A stretch of DNA of 64,000 nucleotides, taken from positions 1,674,001-1,738,000 of the forward strand of contig OZ123195.1 in the NCBI GenBank assembly GCA_964204605.1, read 5' to 3'. Origin of the DNA: UBA961 sp014191195. Its GTDB lineage: Bacteria > Bacteroidota > Ignavibacteria > Kapaibacteriales > UBA961. A program made the position numbers and the translations under genes. The number at the start of each line of letters is the position of its first letter. Within the stretch, counting starts at the first letter, position 1. Shown piece by piece: positions 17,207-25,889 of this stretch. The notes under the pieces were generated by a model. The model had not been told where the DNA came from. It ran no database searches and saw nothing but the letters and a program-made list of their open reading frames with translations.

Positions 17207-18901
17207 ATGAAATCTATTTTTTTTCTTTTCTCGTGTTTATGTAGTGCCTTTCTTTCTGCACAAACGTATAATCCATTATGGATTCCAGATACATTATCGG
17301 GAAGCAATATCACATTAACTATTAAAGATACATTTGCTCAGTTAAGAGCAACTGGCAATCAAACATTAACAGGTGGGATAAATAATAGTCAGTTTTGGGG
17401 TCCAACGATATTTATAAATAAGGGTGATATTGTCCACATGAATGTACTTAATAAACTAAATGATAGTACTACAATTCATTGGCATGGAATGCATTTACCA
17501 GCAGTAATGGATGGTGGCCCTCATCAAGTTATACCTCCAGGAACACTGTGGCAACCATATTGGAAAGTAACTAATAATGCTGCAACATATTGGTATCATC
17601 CACATTTACACGAAATGACAGAAGAGCATTTATCTAAAGGTATTGGTGGATTTATTATTGTTAATGACCAAGAAGAATCAGCATTAGCACTACCTAGAAA
17701 TTATGGAATTGATGATATTCCTCTCATGCTCACAAGCAGAAGATATAATACTGCTAATCAATTTGTTGTACAAAATGTAGCATATGGTGATTATCTATTA
17801 GTAAATGGAACAAGAGACCCAGAAATTACATTGCCAAAGCAAATAGTCCGTTTAAGACTTCTTAATGCAGAAATTGAAAGGGCATATAATTTTGGCTTTA
17901 GTGACAATAGAAAGTTTTACATTATTACAAATGACGGTGGTTTACTAGATAAACCTGTTCAAGTAAGCAAATTGCTAGTTGCTGTTGGAGAACGATATGA
18001 AATTTTGGTAGATTTAAGCAATGACAATGTTGGTTCTAGCATTAATTTAGTTTCATATAATGCTAATCAACCGTTTGGATTTCCAGGGGGAGAACCAGCT
18101 GCTCAAGGTAATTTTGGAAGCTTACTTAATAATAAAGATTTTAACTGCCTTCGCATAAATATTGGGCAATCAACAAATTCCCCAATTACATCTATTCCTA
18201 CTTCTTTGATTTCAAATCAATTTATTAATTCAGCAGAAGCCACAGTTAACCGTTCAATCAATGTAAAAGGTGGTGTTCCAGGTAATCCTACTCCATTTAA
18301 TTTTAATGACAAAATTTTTGACATTAATAGGATCGATAATACCGTCAATTTAAATGCGATAGAAAAATGGACAATCACAAATAGCAATGTATTTGGTCAT
18401 ACTTTTCATATTCATGATGTTCAATTTAAGTTAGTTGCCAGAAATGGAAATACTAATGCAGTTGGATTACATGAGCAAGGATGGAAAGATGTCCTTTATT
18501 TACCGCGAAGCGAAAACGCTACTTTTATTGCAAAATTTGATGATTATGCAGATCCAATTCACCCTTTTATGTATCACTGTCATTTTTCTAATCATGAAGA
18601 TGGTGGTATGATGGGACAATTTGTTGTGAATAATCCAAGTTCAATTATCGAGAATATGCCTGATGAATCACAATACACCCTATTTCCTAATCCTGCTTCT
18701 GATGTTATTTTTATTGAAAATACAGGTATTGAAATCTACTATATAACAATTGTAAATAGTGTAGGAAAATCAGTGATGATGCTTCCTCAACCAGAAATTA
18801 ATAAAGGTATTTCTATAGCACATCTTCCTAAAGGTATGTATTATATGCAAATAATGGATGCCGCTACAAAAACAACTATTACAAAACAATTCAGTAAATA
18901 A
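17207..18901 (+). CDS. Secreted multicopper oxidase with T9SS sorting tail
   Basis: A 564-aa protein with signal peptide (FFLFSCLCSAFLSAQ). All four copper-ligand blocks are intact: HWHGMHL (91-97), WYHPHLHE (129-136), HTFHIHD (398-404) and HCHFSNHEDGGMM (457-469). The type 1 copper ligands are Cys458, His463 and probably Met468. The layout matches three-cupredoxin oxidases of the CotA/bilirubin oxidase/CueO group. Residues 490-564 are a T9SS type A tail (LFPNPASDV, LPKGMYYMQ), so it should be exported to the cell surface. Likely activity is oxidation of phenolics or of Cu(I)/Mn(II)/Fe(II). It opens the same-strand cluster running to 24.6 kb. Confidence 0.9.
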   Translation: MKSIFFLFSCLCSAFLSAQTYNPLWIPDTLSGSNITLTIKDTFAQLRATGNQTLTGGINNSQFWGPTIFINKGDIVHMNVLNKLNDSTTIHWHGMHLPAVMDGGPHQVIPPGTLWQPYWKVTNNAATYWYHPHLHEMTEEHLSKGIGGFIIVNDQEESALALPRNYGIDDIPLMLTSRRYNTANQFVVQNVAYGDYLLVNGTRDPEITLPKQIVRLRLLNAEIERAYNFGFSDNRKFYIITNDGGLLDKPVQVSKLLVAVGERYEILVDLSNDNVGSSINLVSYNANQPFGFPGGEPAAQGNFGSLLNNKDFNCLRINIGQSTNSPITSIPTSLISNQFINSAEATVNRSINVKGGVPGNPTPFNFNDKIFDINRIDNTVNLNAIEKWTITNSNVFGHTFHIHDVQFKLVARNGNTNAVGLHEQGWKDVLYLPRSENATFIAKFDDYADPIHPFMYHCHFSNHEDGGMMGQFVVNNPSSIIENMPDESQYTLFPNPASDVIFIENTGIEIYYITIVNSVGKSVMMLPQPEINKGISIAHLPKGMYYMQIMDAATKTTITKQFSK

Positions 18902-18932
18902 AAGTTTTATATATATCTATAATCTCCTGACA

Positions 18933-19550
18933 ATGAAAAAACTCTTTTATGTTTATATGATTTTTTTTATCCTGATTTCATTGTCAATAAGTGAAATCAA
19001 TGCAAAGGAAAAACAATCAATTATTAATAGAGCCATAAAACCTTTTTCAGCTCCTACTGCTTTAGGCACATTGTTTTCATTGCAAGACAATGATGAATAT
19101 GCAGCAATAGCGGTGGTTTTTACTTGCAATCATTGTCCATTTGCAAATTTATATACAGATCGATTAAATGCATTTTATCAAGAATATCTTCCTAAAGGTG
19201 TTTTGCTGATTGCCATAAACCCAATGGATTCAATTCTTTATGAAGATGAGACATTGAGTAATATGAAAACAAAAGCTCTTAAAGATAATTTTCTTTTCCC
19301 TTATCTTCAGGACGCTGATCAATCTATTGCAAAGGTATTCTCAGCAGATTTTACTCCACAAGTGTATCTACTTCAAAAAAGAAATTCTTCTTGGAATATT
19401 ATGTATAAAGGTATCATTGATGATAATGGTAAAAGTCCAGAAATAGCTAGAAAGTATCTTAAAGAAGCAGCCGATTCACTCTTATCACAGCGTCCAATCA
19501 AAGACTCAATTGTTCAGTCATTTGGATGCAAAATCATTTATAGAAACTAA
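18933..19550 (+). CDS. Exported thioredoxin-fold (redoxin/TlpA-like) protein
   Basis: The start is taken as ATG 18933, which gives a signal peptide (LFYVYMIFFILISLSISEINA). An earlier in-frame start at 18858 would overlap the oxidase gene. The core motif VVFTCNHCPFANLYTDRL holds a CxxC pair (Cys65, Cys68) at the redoxin position, and FTPQVYLLQ supplies the cis-proline of the thioredoxin fold. The length (205 aa) and CNHCPFA wording match the AhpC/TSA-like thioredoxin family found beside cytochromes and copper enzymes. It probably acts as a periplasmic disulfide reductant or peroxidase. It lies 31 nt downstream of the multicopper oxidase. Confidence 0.8.
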   Translation: MKKLFYVYMIFFILISLSISEINAKEKQSIINRAIKPFSAPTALGTLFSLQDNDEYAAIAVVFTCNHCPFANLYTDRLNAFYQEYLPKGVLLIAINPMDSILYEDETLSNMKTKALKDNFLFPYLQDADQSIAKVFSADFTPQVYLLQKRNSSWNIMYKGIIDDNGKSPEIARKYLKEAADSLLSQRPIKDSIVQSFGCKIIYRN

Positions 19551-19553
19551 CAA

Positions 19554-20753
19554 ATGAATTACTTTTTACTGCTTATTGTTCTTTTATCATCCTGTTATAT
19601 CACTATTGCTCAATCTTTTACTGGCTCTGTATCAAGAGGTAAGGCAACTATAATTGAGCAAAACATATTTCCAAGTTGTTCTGGATCACGTCCTTCTGTT
19701 GTTGGAAAAAGTACTTCTTCTGATAATAAAGAATGGATTGTTCCTGCAGAAACTGTCTTTTTACAAGGACCATATCTTTCTGATTTCTATAATCAATGCA
19801 AAAATATTACTCCATCAAATATAAATGCTGTCAATATTACTAATATACCCATCAAAGTAATAGATGATGATGGTGATATTATTACTGGATATGTACTGAG
19901 TGATAATTATTGCGAAGTATATATAAATGGTATTCTTATTGGTGCAGACCCCGTGCCATTTACTCCCTTTAACTCGTGTTTATTACGATTTAAAGCAAAA
20001 AAACCATATACAATTGCTGTTAAACTTGTTGATTGGGAAGAGAATTCTGGTCTTGGAACAGAAAATAATAATGGGAATCTCTATCATGCTGGAGATGCTG
20101 GGTTTATTGCTCGCTTTAGTGATGGTACAATATCTGATACTTCATGGAAAGCTCAAGTGTATTATATAAGCCCTTTGATGTCCCCAGATTCAATCATCGA
20201 ATTATCAAATAATACCAGATATTGCAAACAATTAGCAAGAAATATTCCTTGTGCTGATTCATGCTATGCCGTCCATTATCCTTTGCCTGATAATTGGCAA
20301 TCCCCTGCATTTGATGATTCTAACTGGCCAAAAGCTTATATATATACTCCTGAAACTGTTGGAGTTAATTTTCCTGCTTGGACAAATTTTACTTCTTTGT
20401 GGACATCAAGTTCTTTTATTTGGACATCAAACTTAGTAGTTGATAATTTGGTTTTAGCAAGAAAAACTGTTGGCTCTAATCCTTCTTCAATATTCGAATC
20501 CTCAGAATTAAAACCTATAATTTCTGTAGATAATAAGAATATATCTTTAATTACTCATAAAGATATTCACAATGCAACACTTCAACTTTTTTCATTAGTC
20601 GGACATTGTATCAGCACCATAAACTATGCTGATTTAATAGCAGGGATTCCTTATCAGCTTCCTATATCGAATGATGTACCTGTAGGTGTCTATTGTTTAT
20701 CTATTCATGATAGCAATTCCTATGAATTCACTTCCATATTATTCATTCATTAA
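19554..20753 (+). CDS. T9SS cargo protein of unknown function
   Basis: A 399-aa protein with signal peptide (LLLIVLLSSCYITIAQ). The middle part is beta-rich with DGDIITGYV, CEVYINGILIGADPVPFTPFN, and tryptophan-rich segments (SPAFDDSNWPKAY, WTSSSFIWTSN) that resemble carbohydrate-binding or galactose-binding-like folds. The C-terminus (VPVGVYCLSIH) is a T9SS tail. It begins 4 nt after the thioredoxin-fold gene, so the two are surely in one transcript. Similar sequences are sometimes found beside YHYH-domain proteins; no function is assigned. Confidence 0.7.
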   Translation: MNYFLLLIVLLSSCYITIAQSFTGSVSRGKATIIEQNIFPSCSGSRPSVVGKSTSSDNKEWIVPAETVFLQGPYLSDFYNQCKNITPSNINAVNITNIPIKVIDDDGDIITGYVLSDNYCEVYINGILIGADPVPFTPFNSCLLRFKAKKPYTIAVKLVDWEENSGLGTENNNGNLYHAGDAGFIARFSDGTISDTSWKAQVYYISPLMSPDSIIELSNNTRYCKQLARNIPCADSCYAVHYPLPDNWQSPAFDDSNWPKAYIYTPETVGVNFPAWTNFTSLWTSSSFIWTSNLVVDNLVLARKTVGSNPSSIFESSELKPIISVDNKNISLITHKDIHNATLQLFSLVGHCISTINYADLIAGIPYQLPISNDVPVGVYCLSIHDSNSYEFTSILFIH

Positions 20754-20782
20754 TATCTTTATTACTTATTAAAAGATAGATT

Positions 20783-22378
20783 ATGAAAAAGTACCTCATC
20801 TGTATCGTCTTCTTAATTTTTCTAACTCCTATTGTGATATTCTCTCATAGTGGGAATACAAAAGCTCTTTTTGATAGAGATTGGAATATCAATAATAGAC
20901 AGATCCATGGGTCTTTTTATATGCTAAAAGACAATAAAGTGTATATAGAACAAGATCATAATCATATTGTCTCATTTCCATATGCTAAGCTTTCAAAACA
21001 AGATAGATTGTATACTGATAAAAGATATAACGATATTCTTCACATTAATGTAACTCAATATTCAATACCGAATATTCATTCAATACCTCAAACACCATTA
21101 TACACACATATATTCTTTGTGTTTCTTGGTATAATTATTTTACTGATGATATTGTTTAGATATCAAAGAGTATATGCTTGGTATTTTGCATGCATAGCAT
21201 TGGTATCAATGACATATAGTTTCAAGGATGGAATGCCAGCATTGCAAAGTGTTCAAACAGATCCTTCGACAATTGATTCGGCTTTTACACCGTTTAAAGA
21301 ACATGTTATTACATCATGGGACAAGACATATTTCAGAGTTGGATCATTAGGGCTTGCAACAACTCATGAAATGATGAAAGGTATTACTTCTTGGCAGCAA
21401 CAAGTTCCTATTCCTCAATGTTATCTCGATAATAATGCATGGAGCATTCCATTAAATCCTGTAATGGCTGTTAATTCATTACCTGTTAATCAAACTCATT
21501 GTACGCGAGGTGGAATTGCTATTGCTGTAAATGGAATAGCGATATTTAATCCATATACCAATACAGGTGTCGATGCATATGTGGATGGACAATTAGATAA
21601 TTGGGGAGGTCACAGCGGTAGGGCAGACGATTATCATTATCATATAGCACCAACACATTTATATAGTTTTACAAAACAAAGCTTACCAATTGCTTATGCT
21701 TTTGATGGGTTTGCAATATATGGTGATAAAGAACCAGATGGTTCAGATATGAAATCATTGGATATTCATCATGGACATGCCGGCACTAATGGTGTATATC
21801 ATTATCATGGTACTTTGACTGTTCCCTATACTATTGCATCATTTGCAGGAGAAGTAACAGAAGATTCAACATATCAAATTATACCCCAATCTACTGCAAA
21901 GGGATGTCGCCCAGCATTAACACCATTAAAAGGTGCTACAATAACAGGTATGATACCAAATCAAATGAATAATGGTTATACACTTTCCTATACATTAAAC
22001 AATCAAATAAATAAAGTGGATTATAGTTGGACGCAAGCTGGGAATTATACATTTTATTTTACATCTGCTACTGGTACAACAACAAATCAATATAAAGGAC
22101 AAACAATTTGCAGTTTGCCTACAAGTTCAGTACAAGAAGACCAATCTAAAGAACAATATGATATTCAGCAGTTTTCTGATAGAATATTAGTCCAAAGCCT
22201 ATCAGATGTTTCAATGTTAAGTGCTATGCAGTTAAGCTTATTTACTGTTGATGGAAAATTAGCTGTCCAAAGTTTAACTGGACAAAATCTACTTTCTACA
22301 CAGTCATTACCATTTGGATTATATTTTCTATCAATTCAGCCGGGCAATCTGATAAAAAGCTTTATAGTTAAACCTTAA
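20783..22378 (+). CDS. YHYH-domain protein with signal peptide, two membrane helices and T9SS-like tail
   Basis: A 531-aa protein. Residues 1-22 are a signal peptide; 30-95 a small soluble domain; about 106-147 two membrane helices. Residues 165-445 are the YHYH domain: YHYH at 284-287, HHGH at 329-332 and YHYH at 339-342, with GGIAIAVNGIAIFNPY before them. The clustered His/Tyr suggests metal binding, but the biochemical function of the family is not known. Residues 460-531 (LFTVDGKL, LPFGLYFLSI) form a T9SS-like tail. Having membrane helices and a T9SS tail in one protein is unusual. Confidence 0.85.
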   Translation: MKKYLICIVFLIFLTPIVIFSHSGNTKALFDRDWNINNRQIHGSFYMLKDNKVYIEQDHNHIVSFPYAKLSKQDRLYTDKRYNDILHINVTQYSIPNIHSIPQTPLYTHIFFVFLGIIILLMILFRYQRVYAWYFACIALVSMTYSFKDGMPALQSVQTDPSTIDSAFTPFKEHVITSWDKTYFRVGSLGLATTHEMMKGITSWQQQVPIPQCYLDNNAWSIPLNPVMAVNSLPVNQTHCTRGGIAIAVNGIAIFNPYTNTGVDAYVDGQLDNWGGHSGRADDYHYHIAPTHLYSFTKQSLPIAYAFDGFAIYGDKEPDGSDMKSLDIHHGHAGTNGVYHYHGTLTVPYTIASFAGEVTEDSTYQIIPQSTAKGCRPALTPLKGATITGMIPNQMNNGYTLSYTLNNQINKVDYSWTQAGNYTFYFTSATGTTTNQYKGQTICSLPTSSVQEDQSKEQYDIQQFSDRILVQSLSDVSMLSAMQLSLFTVDGKLAVQSLTGQNLLSTQSLPFGLYFLSIQPGNLIKSFIVKP

Positions 22379-22387
22379 TATTCTGTT

Positions 22388-22939
22388 ATGTTTTTTAACT
22401 TTTTGATTAAAGGTTTCGAGCATGTATTCCCTTTAGGTTACGATCATATTTTATTTATGATTGCCCTATTTTTATATAATTCTCGTATTAAAACTGCTAT
22501 ACTTCAATGTTCAATTTTTACAATTGCGCATTCATTAACACTTGGTTTAACTGCCATTCAGCTAATTATACCAAATACTCAATTGATAGAAATTGGTATA
22601 GCAATATCAATATTTATAGCCGGATTAGAAAATATTCTAGGTGGATTTACTTTTTCGATAAGGCTTTTGATAATATTTTTATTTGGTCTTTTGCATGGAA
22701 TTGGTTTTGCGGGGGCATTGGCAGATATTGGAATGCAGAAGCAAGATATAATAACAGTTCTGGCAGGATTCAATATTGGTGTCGAGTTAGCACAAGCTAG
22801 TTTGATAGTTATATTATATTTTATTCTATCAAAGCCATTTTTAGATGCCCCTTGGTATAATTCTTATATAAAAAAACCACTTTCTTTAATAATTGCAAGT
22901 TGTGGCTTATTCTGGGCTATAACGAGGTCATTAGGTTGA
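22388..22939 (+). CDS. HupE/UreJ family membrane protein
   Basis: A 183-aa protein with five or six membrane helices. The first helix has the family motif GYDHILFM (Asp19, His20) after His12; a second conserved histidine block is FTIAHSLTLGLTAI, and a third LLHGIGFAGAL. Family members act as nickel or cobalt permeases near hydrogenases and ureases, and many of unknown role sit next to secreted copper proteins. No hydrogenase or urease is nearby here, so transport of another metal for the surrounding cluster is the more likely role. It lies 9 nt behind the YHYH gene. Confidence 0.85.
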   Translation: MFFNFLIKGFEHVFPLGYDHILFMIALFLYNSRIKTAILQCSIFTIAHSLTLGLTAIQLIIPNTQLIEIGIAISIFIAGLENILGGFTFSIRLLIIFLFGLLHGIGFAGALADIGMQKQDIITVLAGFNIGVELAQASLIVILYFILSKPFLDAPWYNSYIKKPLSLIIASCGLFWAITRSLG

Positions 22940-22941
22940 TA

Positions 22942-24126
22942 ATGAAGATATTCTTTTTGTTTCTATTTCTATTGTTTTATGAATCTGATGCTCAATTGGT
23001 TAAAAAAACCATGAAGAATATTCCTGATACTTGGCAGACAAAAGACTATACTAAAACGTTTGGTGAAGATTCAGATTATGCAATTAATCCACCTGGTTTT
23101 GTCATACAAGACAATTTAATAGCAATTGACACTGTGACAGGTTTACAATGGCAAAGAACCGATGGTCGAGAAATGACATATGAGTCTGCAGGATTATATT
23201 GTGATACTTTAACTTTAGGTGGATTTTCAGATTGGCGTTTACCAAATTGTCATGAACTATTCAGCTTATTGCATCTTGACAAACCAAATCCTGCACTTCC
23301 AGATGCTATATTTCCTAAAACAGCTGCTGAATATTGGTGGAGTTCACAAAACCAAGTTAATGACAATACAAAAGCTTGGGTTACTAATGCCGGCGGAGGT
23401 GTTGGTAATCACCAGAAAAAAGAAACAATAAGTGCTGGCGGAACTAAGCGTTTTCATGTAAGAGCAGTTCGAGATATACTTCCCCCAAAAGAATATCAAT
23501 CTAGATGTATACAGAATGCTGATGGAACAATTACAGATAATCTAAGTGGATTAATGTGGAAACAACAACCTTTGCAAGATTCACTAAATTGGGAATCTGC
23601 TTTGCAAATTGCAGAAGAAACAGATATTGCCGGAGTAAATGACTGGCGCTTACCGAATATCAAAGAATTACAGTCATTAAATGATGAAGATTATTCAAAT
23701 CCATCAATTAATCCAATGTTTAATGGTCAAATTTCTGTAGGAAAATATTGGTCATCAACTTCTGTTCCCAATCAAACTACAAAAGCGTGGTACTTAGATA
23801 CAAGATTTGGTATAACTACATATGCCTTAAAAACTGATAAATTGAAGATAGTTTTAGTTAGAACTGCTAATACTTCATTGCAAATTGAAGAAGCTGAAAG
23901 CGTATTGCCATATAGATTATATTGGAATAATAATACAGTACATATTGAAAGTAGCTATCCAATAGAATCATTGTCTTGTTTTAATATAACAGGGCATACG
24001 CTTTATGAAAACCAAGATCACGTGTATTCATTAGATATTCCCCAAAATCCTGAAGGTTGCTATATAGTGTCTTTTACAATTAATGGCCACACTTATAGAA
24101 CTTCTTATATTCAAGCAGCAAGATGA
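22942..24126 (+). CDS. Double DUF1566 secreted protein with T9SS tail
   Basis: The start is ATG 22942, giving a signal peptide (FFLFLFLLFYESDAQ). Two DUF1566 (Lcl C-terminal) domains follow: the first with GLQWQR, FSDWRLPNCHELFSLL and YWWSS, the second with GLMWKQ, VNDWRLPNIKELQSL and YWSSTS. Such C-type-lectin-like folds occur in surface proteins. The last 75 residues form a probable T9SS tail (PIESLSCFNITGH, NPEGCYIVSFTI). It starts 2 nt after hupE and its stop overlaps the next gene's ATG (ATGA). Confidence 0.82.
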   Translation: MKIFFLFLFLLFYESDAQLVKKTMKNIPDTWQTKDYTKTFGEDSDYAINPPGFVIQDNLIAIDTVTGLQWQRTDGREMTYESAGLYCDTLTLGGFSDWRLPNCHELFSLLHLDKPNPALPDAIFPKTAAEYWWSSQNQVNDNTKAWVTNAGGGVGNHQKKETISAGGTKRFHVRAVRDILPPKEYQSRCIQNADGTITDNLSGLMWKQQPLQDSLNWESALQIAEETDIAGVNDWRLPNIKELQSLNDEDYSNPSINPMFNGQISVGKYWSSTSVPNQTTKAWYLDTRFGITTYALKTDKLKIVLVRTANTSLQIEEAESVLPYRLYWNNNTVHIESSYPIESLSCFNITGHTLYENQDHVYSLDIPQNPEGCYIVSFTINGHTYRTSYIQAAR

Positions 24127-24569
24127 TTATTGATTCTTTAGATTCTCTTAAGCACTATCAATGTTTACATCCAGAATTCAGTAAAGTTATTGAAGTATTG
24201 AATTCTAATTTGTATAAGAATCTTCCAAATGGAAAACATATAATTGAGAAAGATCGATTATATATGATCATTGAAGATCAAGTGCATATGCCTGAAGTTA
24301 AGTGTACATTAGAAGCACATAAAAAATATATAGATATTCAATGTGTTATAGAAGGCAGTTTTTCATTTGGATGGAAACACATAGATGTATGTGATGCTGT
24401 TTGTAAGGAATATTCAGAAGAAGCTGATATTATGTTTTTTTCTGATGAACCTTTAGAACATTATACATTACATTCTAATCAATTTGCTATTTTTTTTCCT
24501 CACGATGCTCATGCACCACATACACCTTCCAAATATGTGAAGAAAGTAATATTTAAAGTACGGGTTTAG
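24123..24569 (+). CDS. YhcH/YjgK/YiaL family protein (DUF386)
   Basis: A 148-aa protein of family length. Conserved blocks are EAHKKYIDIQCVIEGSFSFGW and FFPHDAHAPH, whose His/Glu residues form the cupin-like metal site. Homologues act on sugars or sialic acid derivatives (anomerase-like roles have been proposed), or accompany sugar-catabolism genes. It is translationally coupled to the DUF1566 gene by a 4-nt overlap. Its 3' end overlaps queA tail-to-tail by 17 nt. Confidence 0.85.
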   Translation: MIIDSLDSLKHYQCLHPEFSKVIEVLNSNLYKNLPNGKHIIEKDRLYMIIEDQVHMPEVKCTLEAHKKYIDIQCVIEGSFSFGWKHIDVCDAVCKEYSEEADIMFFSDEPLEHYTLHSNQFAIFFPHDAHAPHTPSKYVKKVIFKVRV

Positions 24570-25818
24570 AGTCGGCATGAAATATCTTCCCTTTTAGCAA
24601 TAATGATGAATCCCCATAACTAAGAAATCTATAGTTATTCTTAAGAGCATATTCATAGCTTTGTTTCCATACATCAATACCTAAAAATGCTGAAACAAGA
24701 AAAAGCAATGTACTTTTTGGCTGATGGAAATTAGTAATAAGAGCTTCTGTTATAGCAAATGAATAACCAGGAATTATCATTAATTGTGTTTCACCTTCTA
24801 TAATTGTAAGATTATATCTATCCATCCATGTAAGTAAGATTGCAAATACATCAGCAGAATATACATTCTTATCTACAAGTGAATATGGCGTCCATTGTTG
24901 CATAGAAATATAAGATTGATTCCACATTGGTGATGATGGATTTAATAATTGAAGACCAAACCAAAAAACAGATTCCATTGTCCTGCAGGATGTTGTCCCA
25001 ACACAAATAAATAAGCCACGATCTGGATTAAGAAAAAAATCTCTACAATGTTCAATAACCTCTCTGGGAATGAGGATTTTCTCTGTATGCATTAAAAAAT
25101 CTTCTGGTGTATCTGCTTCATATGGTTTAAATGTTCCTAAGCCAACATGCAAAGTAATATCTACCATATTGATTTGTTTATTCTTCAACTTTTGAATAAC
25201 ATTTTCGGTTATATGCAAACCTGCTGTTGGTGCTGCAACAGACCCTTTTTCTTTTGCATAAATTGTTTGATAACGAATTGTGTCTGAATCTTCGGCTTTT
25301 CTATGTAGATAAGGAGGTAAAGGTATTGTCCCAATATCTTCTAATAAAGCACCCAAAGTAATAGGTTCATCCCATTGAAATCTTACAATTCCTTGTGTAT
25401 TATTTCTTTCAAGTATTTCTGCTTTTAATGTATAATGTTTGGCCATATATTCAAGAATTGTACCTGGAGTAAGATTTTTTCCTCCAATCATACATTCCCA
25501 TATACTCTCTTTTTCTTGTGTAAGGGCTTCGGCTGCACTTCCTTGAATAGGTTCTATTAATAATAATTCAGCTTTACCGCCTGTTTGTTTATGAGCATAT
25601 ATTCTTGCTTTTATTACTTTAGAAGCATTCACTATTAACAGCGAATGTTCTGGTAAAAAGGAATCTATTTCATGAAAGACAGAATCAGTAAATGGATTAA
25701 TTTCATGTTGATTCACGATTAATAATTTACTTTCATCTCTTTGTTCTTTAGGGAACAGAGCTATGTTTTCATCTGGCAATGAATAGGAAAGGACTGATTG
25801 ATCAAATGTAGGAATCAT
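24553..25818 (-). CDS. queA: S-adenosylmethionine:tRNA ribosyltransferase-isomerase
   Basis: A 421-aa enzyme of queuosine synthesis that transfers the ribosyl part of SAM to preQ1 in tRNA. Family motifs are KVIKARIYAHKQTGGKAELLL, KGSVAAPTAGLHIT, LHVGLGTFKP, and TNFHQPKSTLLFLVSAFLG. It runs somewhat longer than E. coli QueA (about 356 aa), with a short insertion near residue 280-300. It starts 12 nt past the nrdJ terminator, so it either has a promoter inside that short gap or depends on read-through. Confidence 0.93.
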   Translation of the reverse strand: MIPTFDQSVLSYSLPDENIALFPKEQRDESKLLIVNQHEINPFTDSVFHEIDSFLPEHSLLIVNASKVIKARIYAHKQTGGKAELLLIEPIQGSAAEALTQEKESIWECMIGGKNLTPGTILEYMAKHYTLKAEILERNNTQGIVRFQWDEPITLGALLEDIGTIPLPPYLHRKAEDSDTIRYQTIYAKEKGSVAAPTAGLHITENVIQKLKNKQINMVDITLHVGLGTFKPYEADTPEDFLMHTEKILIPREVIEHCRDFFLNPDRGLFICVGTTSCRTMESVFWFGLQLLNPSSPMWNQSYISMQQWTPYSLVDKNVYSADVFAILLTWMDRYNLTIIEGETQLMIIPGYSFAITEALITNFHQPKSTLLFLVSAFLGIDVWKQSYEYALKNNYRFLSYGDSSLLLKGKIFHADSKPVL

Positions 25819-25829
25819 AGAGATAATAT

Positions 25830-25864
25830 AAAAAAAGCCCTGCTGAGGCGTTCAACAGGACTTT
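25830..25864 (-). terminator. Rho-independent terminator after nrdJ
   Basis: On the minus strand AGTCCTGTTG pairs with CAGCAGGGCT around a short loop, followed by seven T. It lies between the nrdJ stop (25890) and the queA start (25818). Confidence 0.8.
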
Positions 25865-25889
25865 CTCTTAAAATATAATGTTTTAAAGA

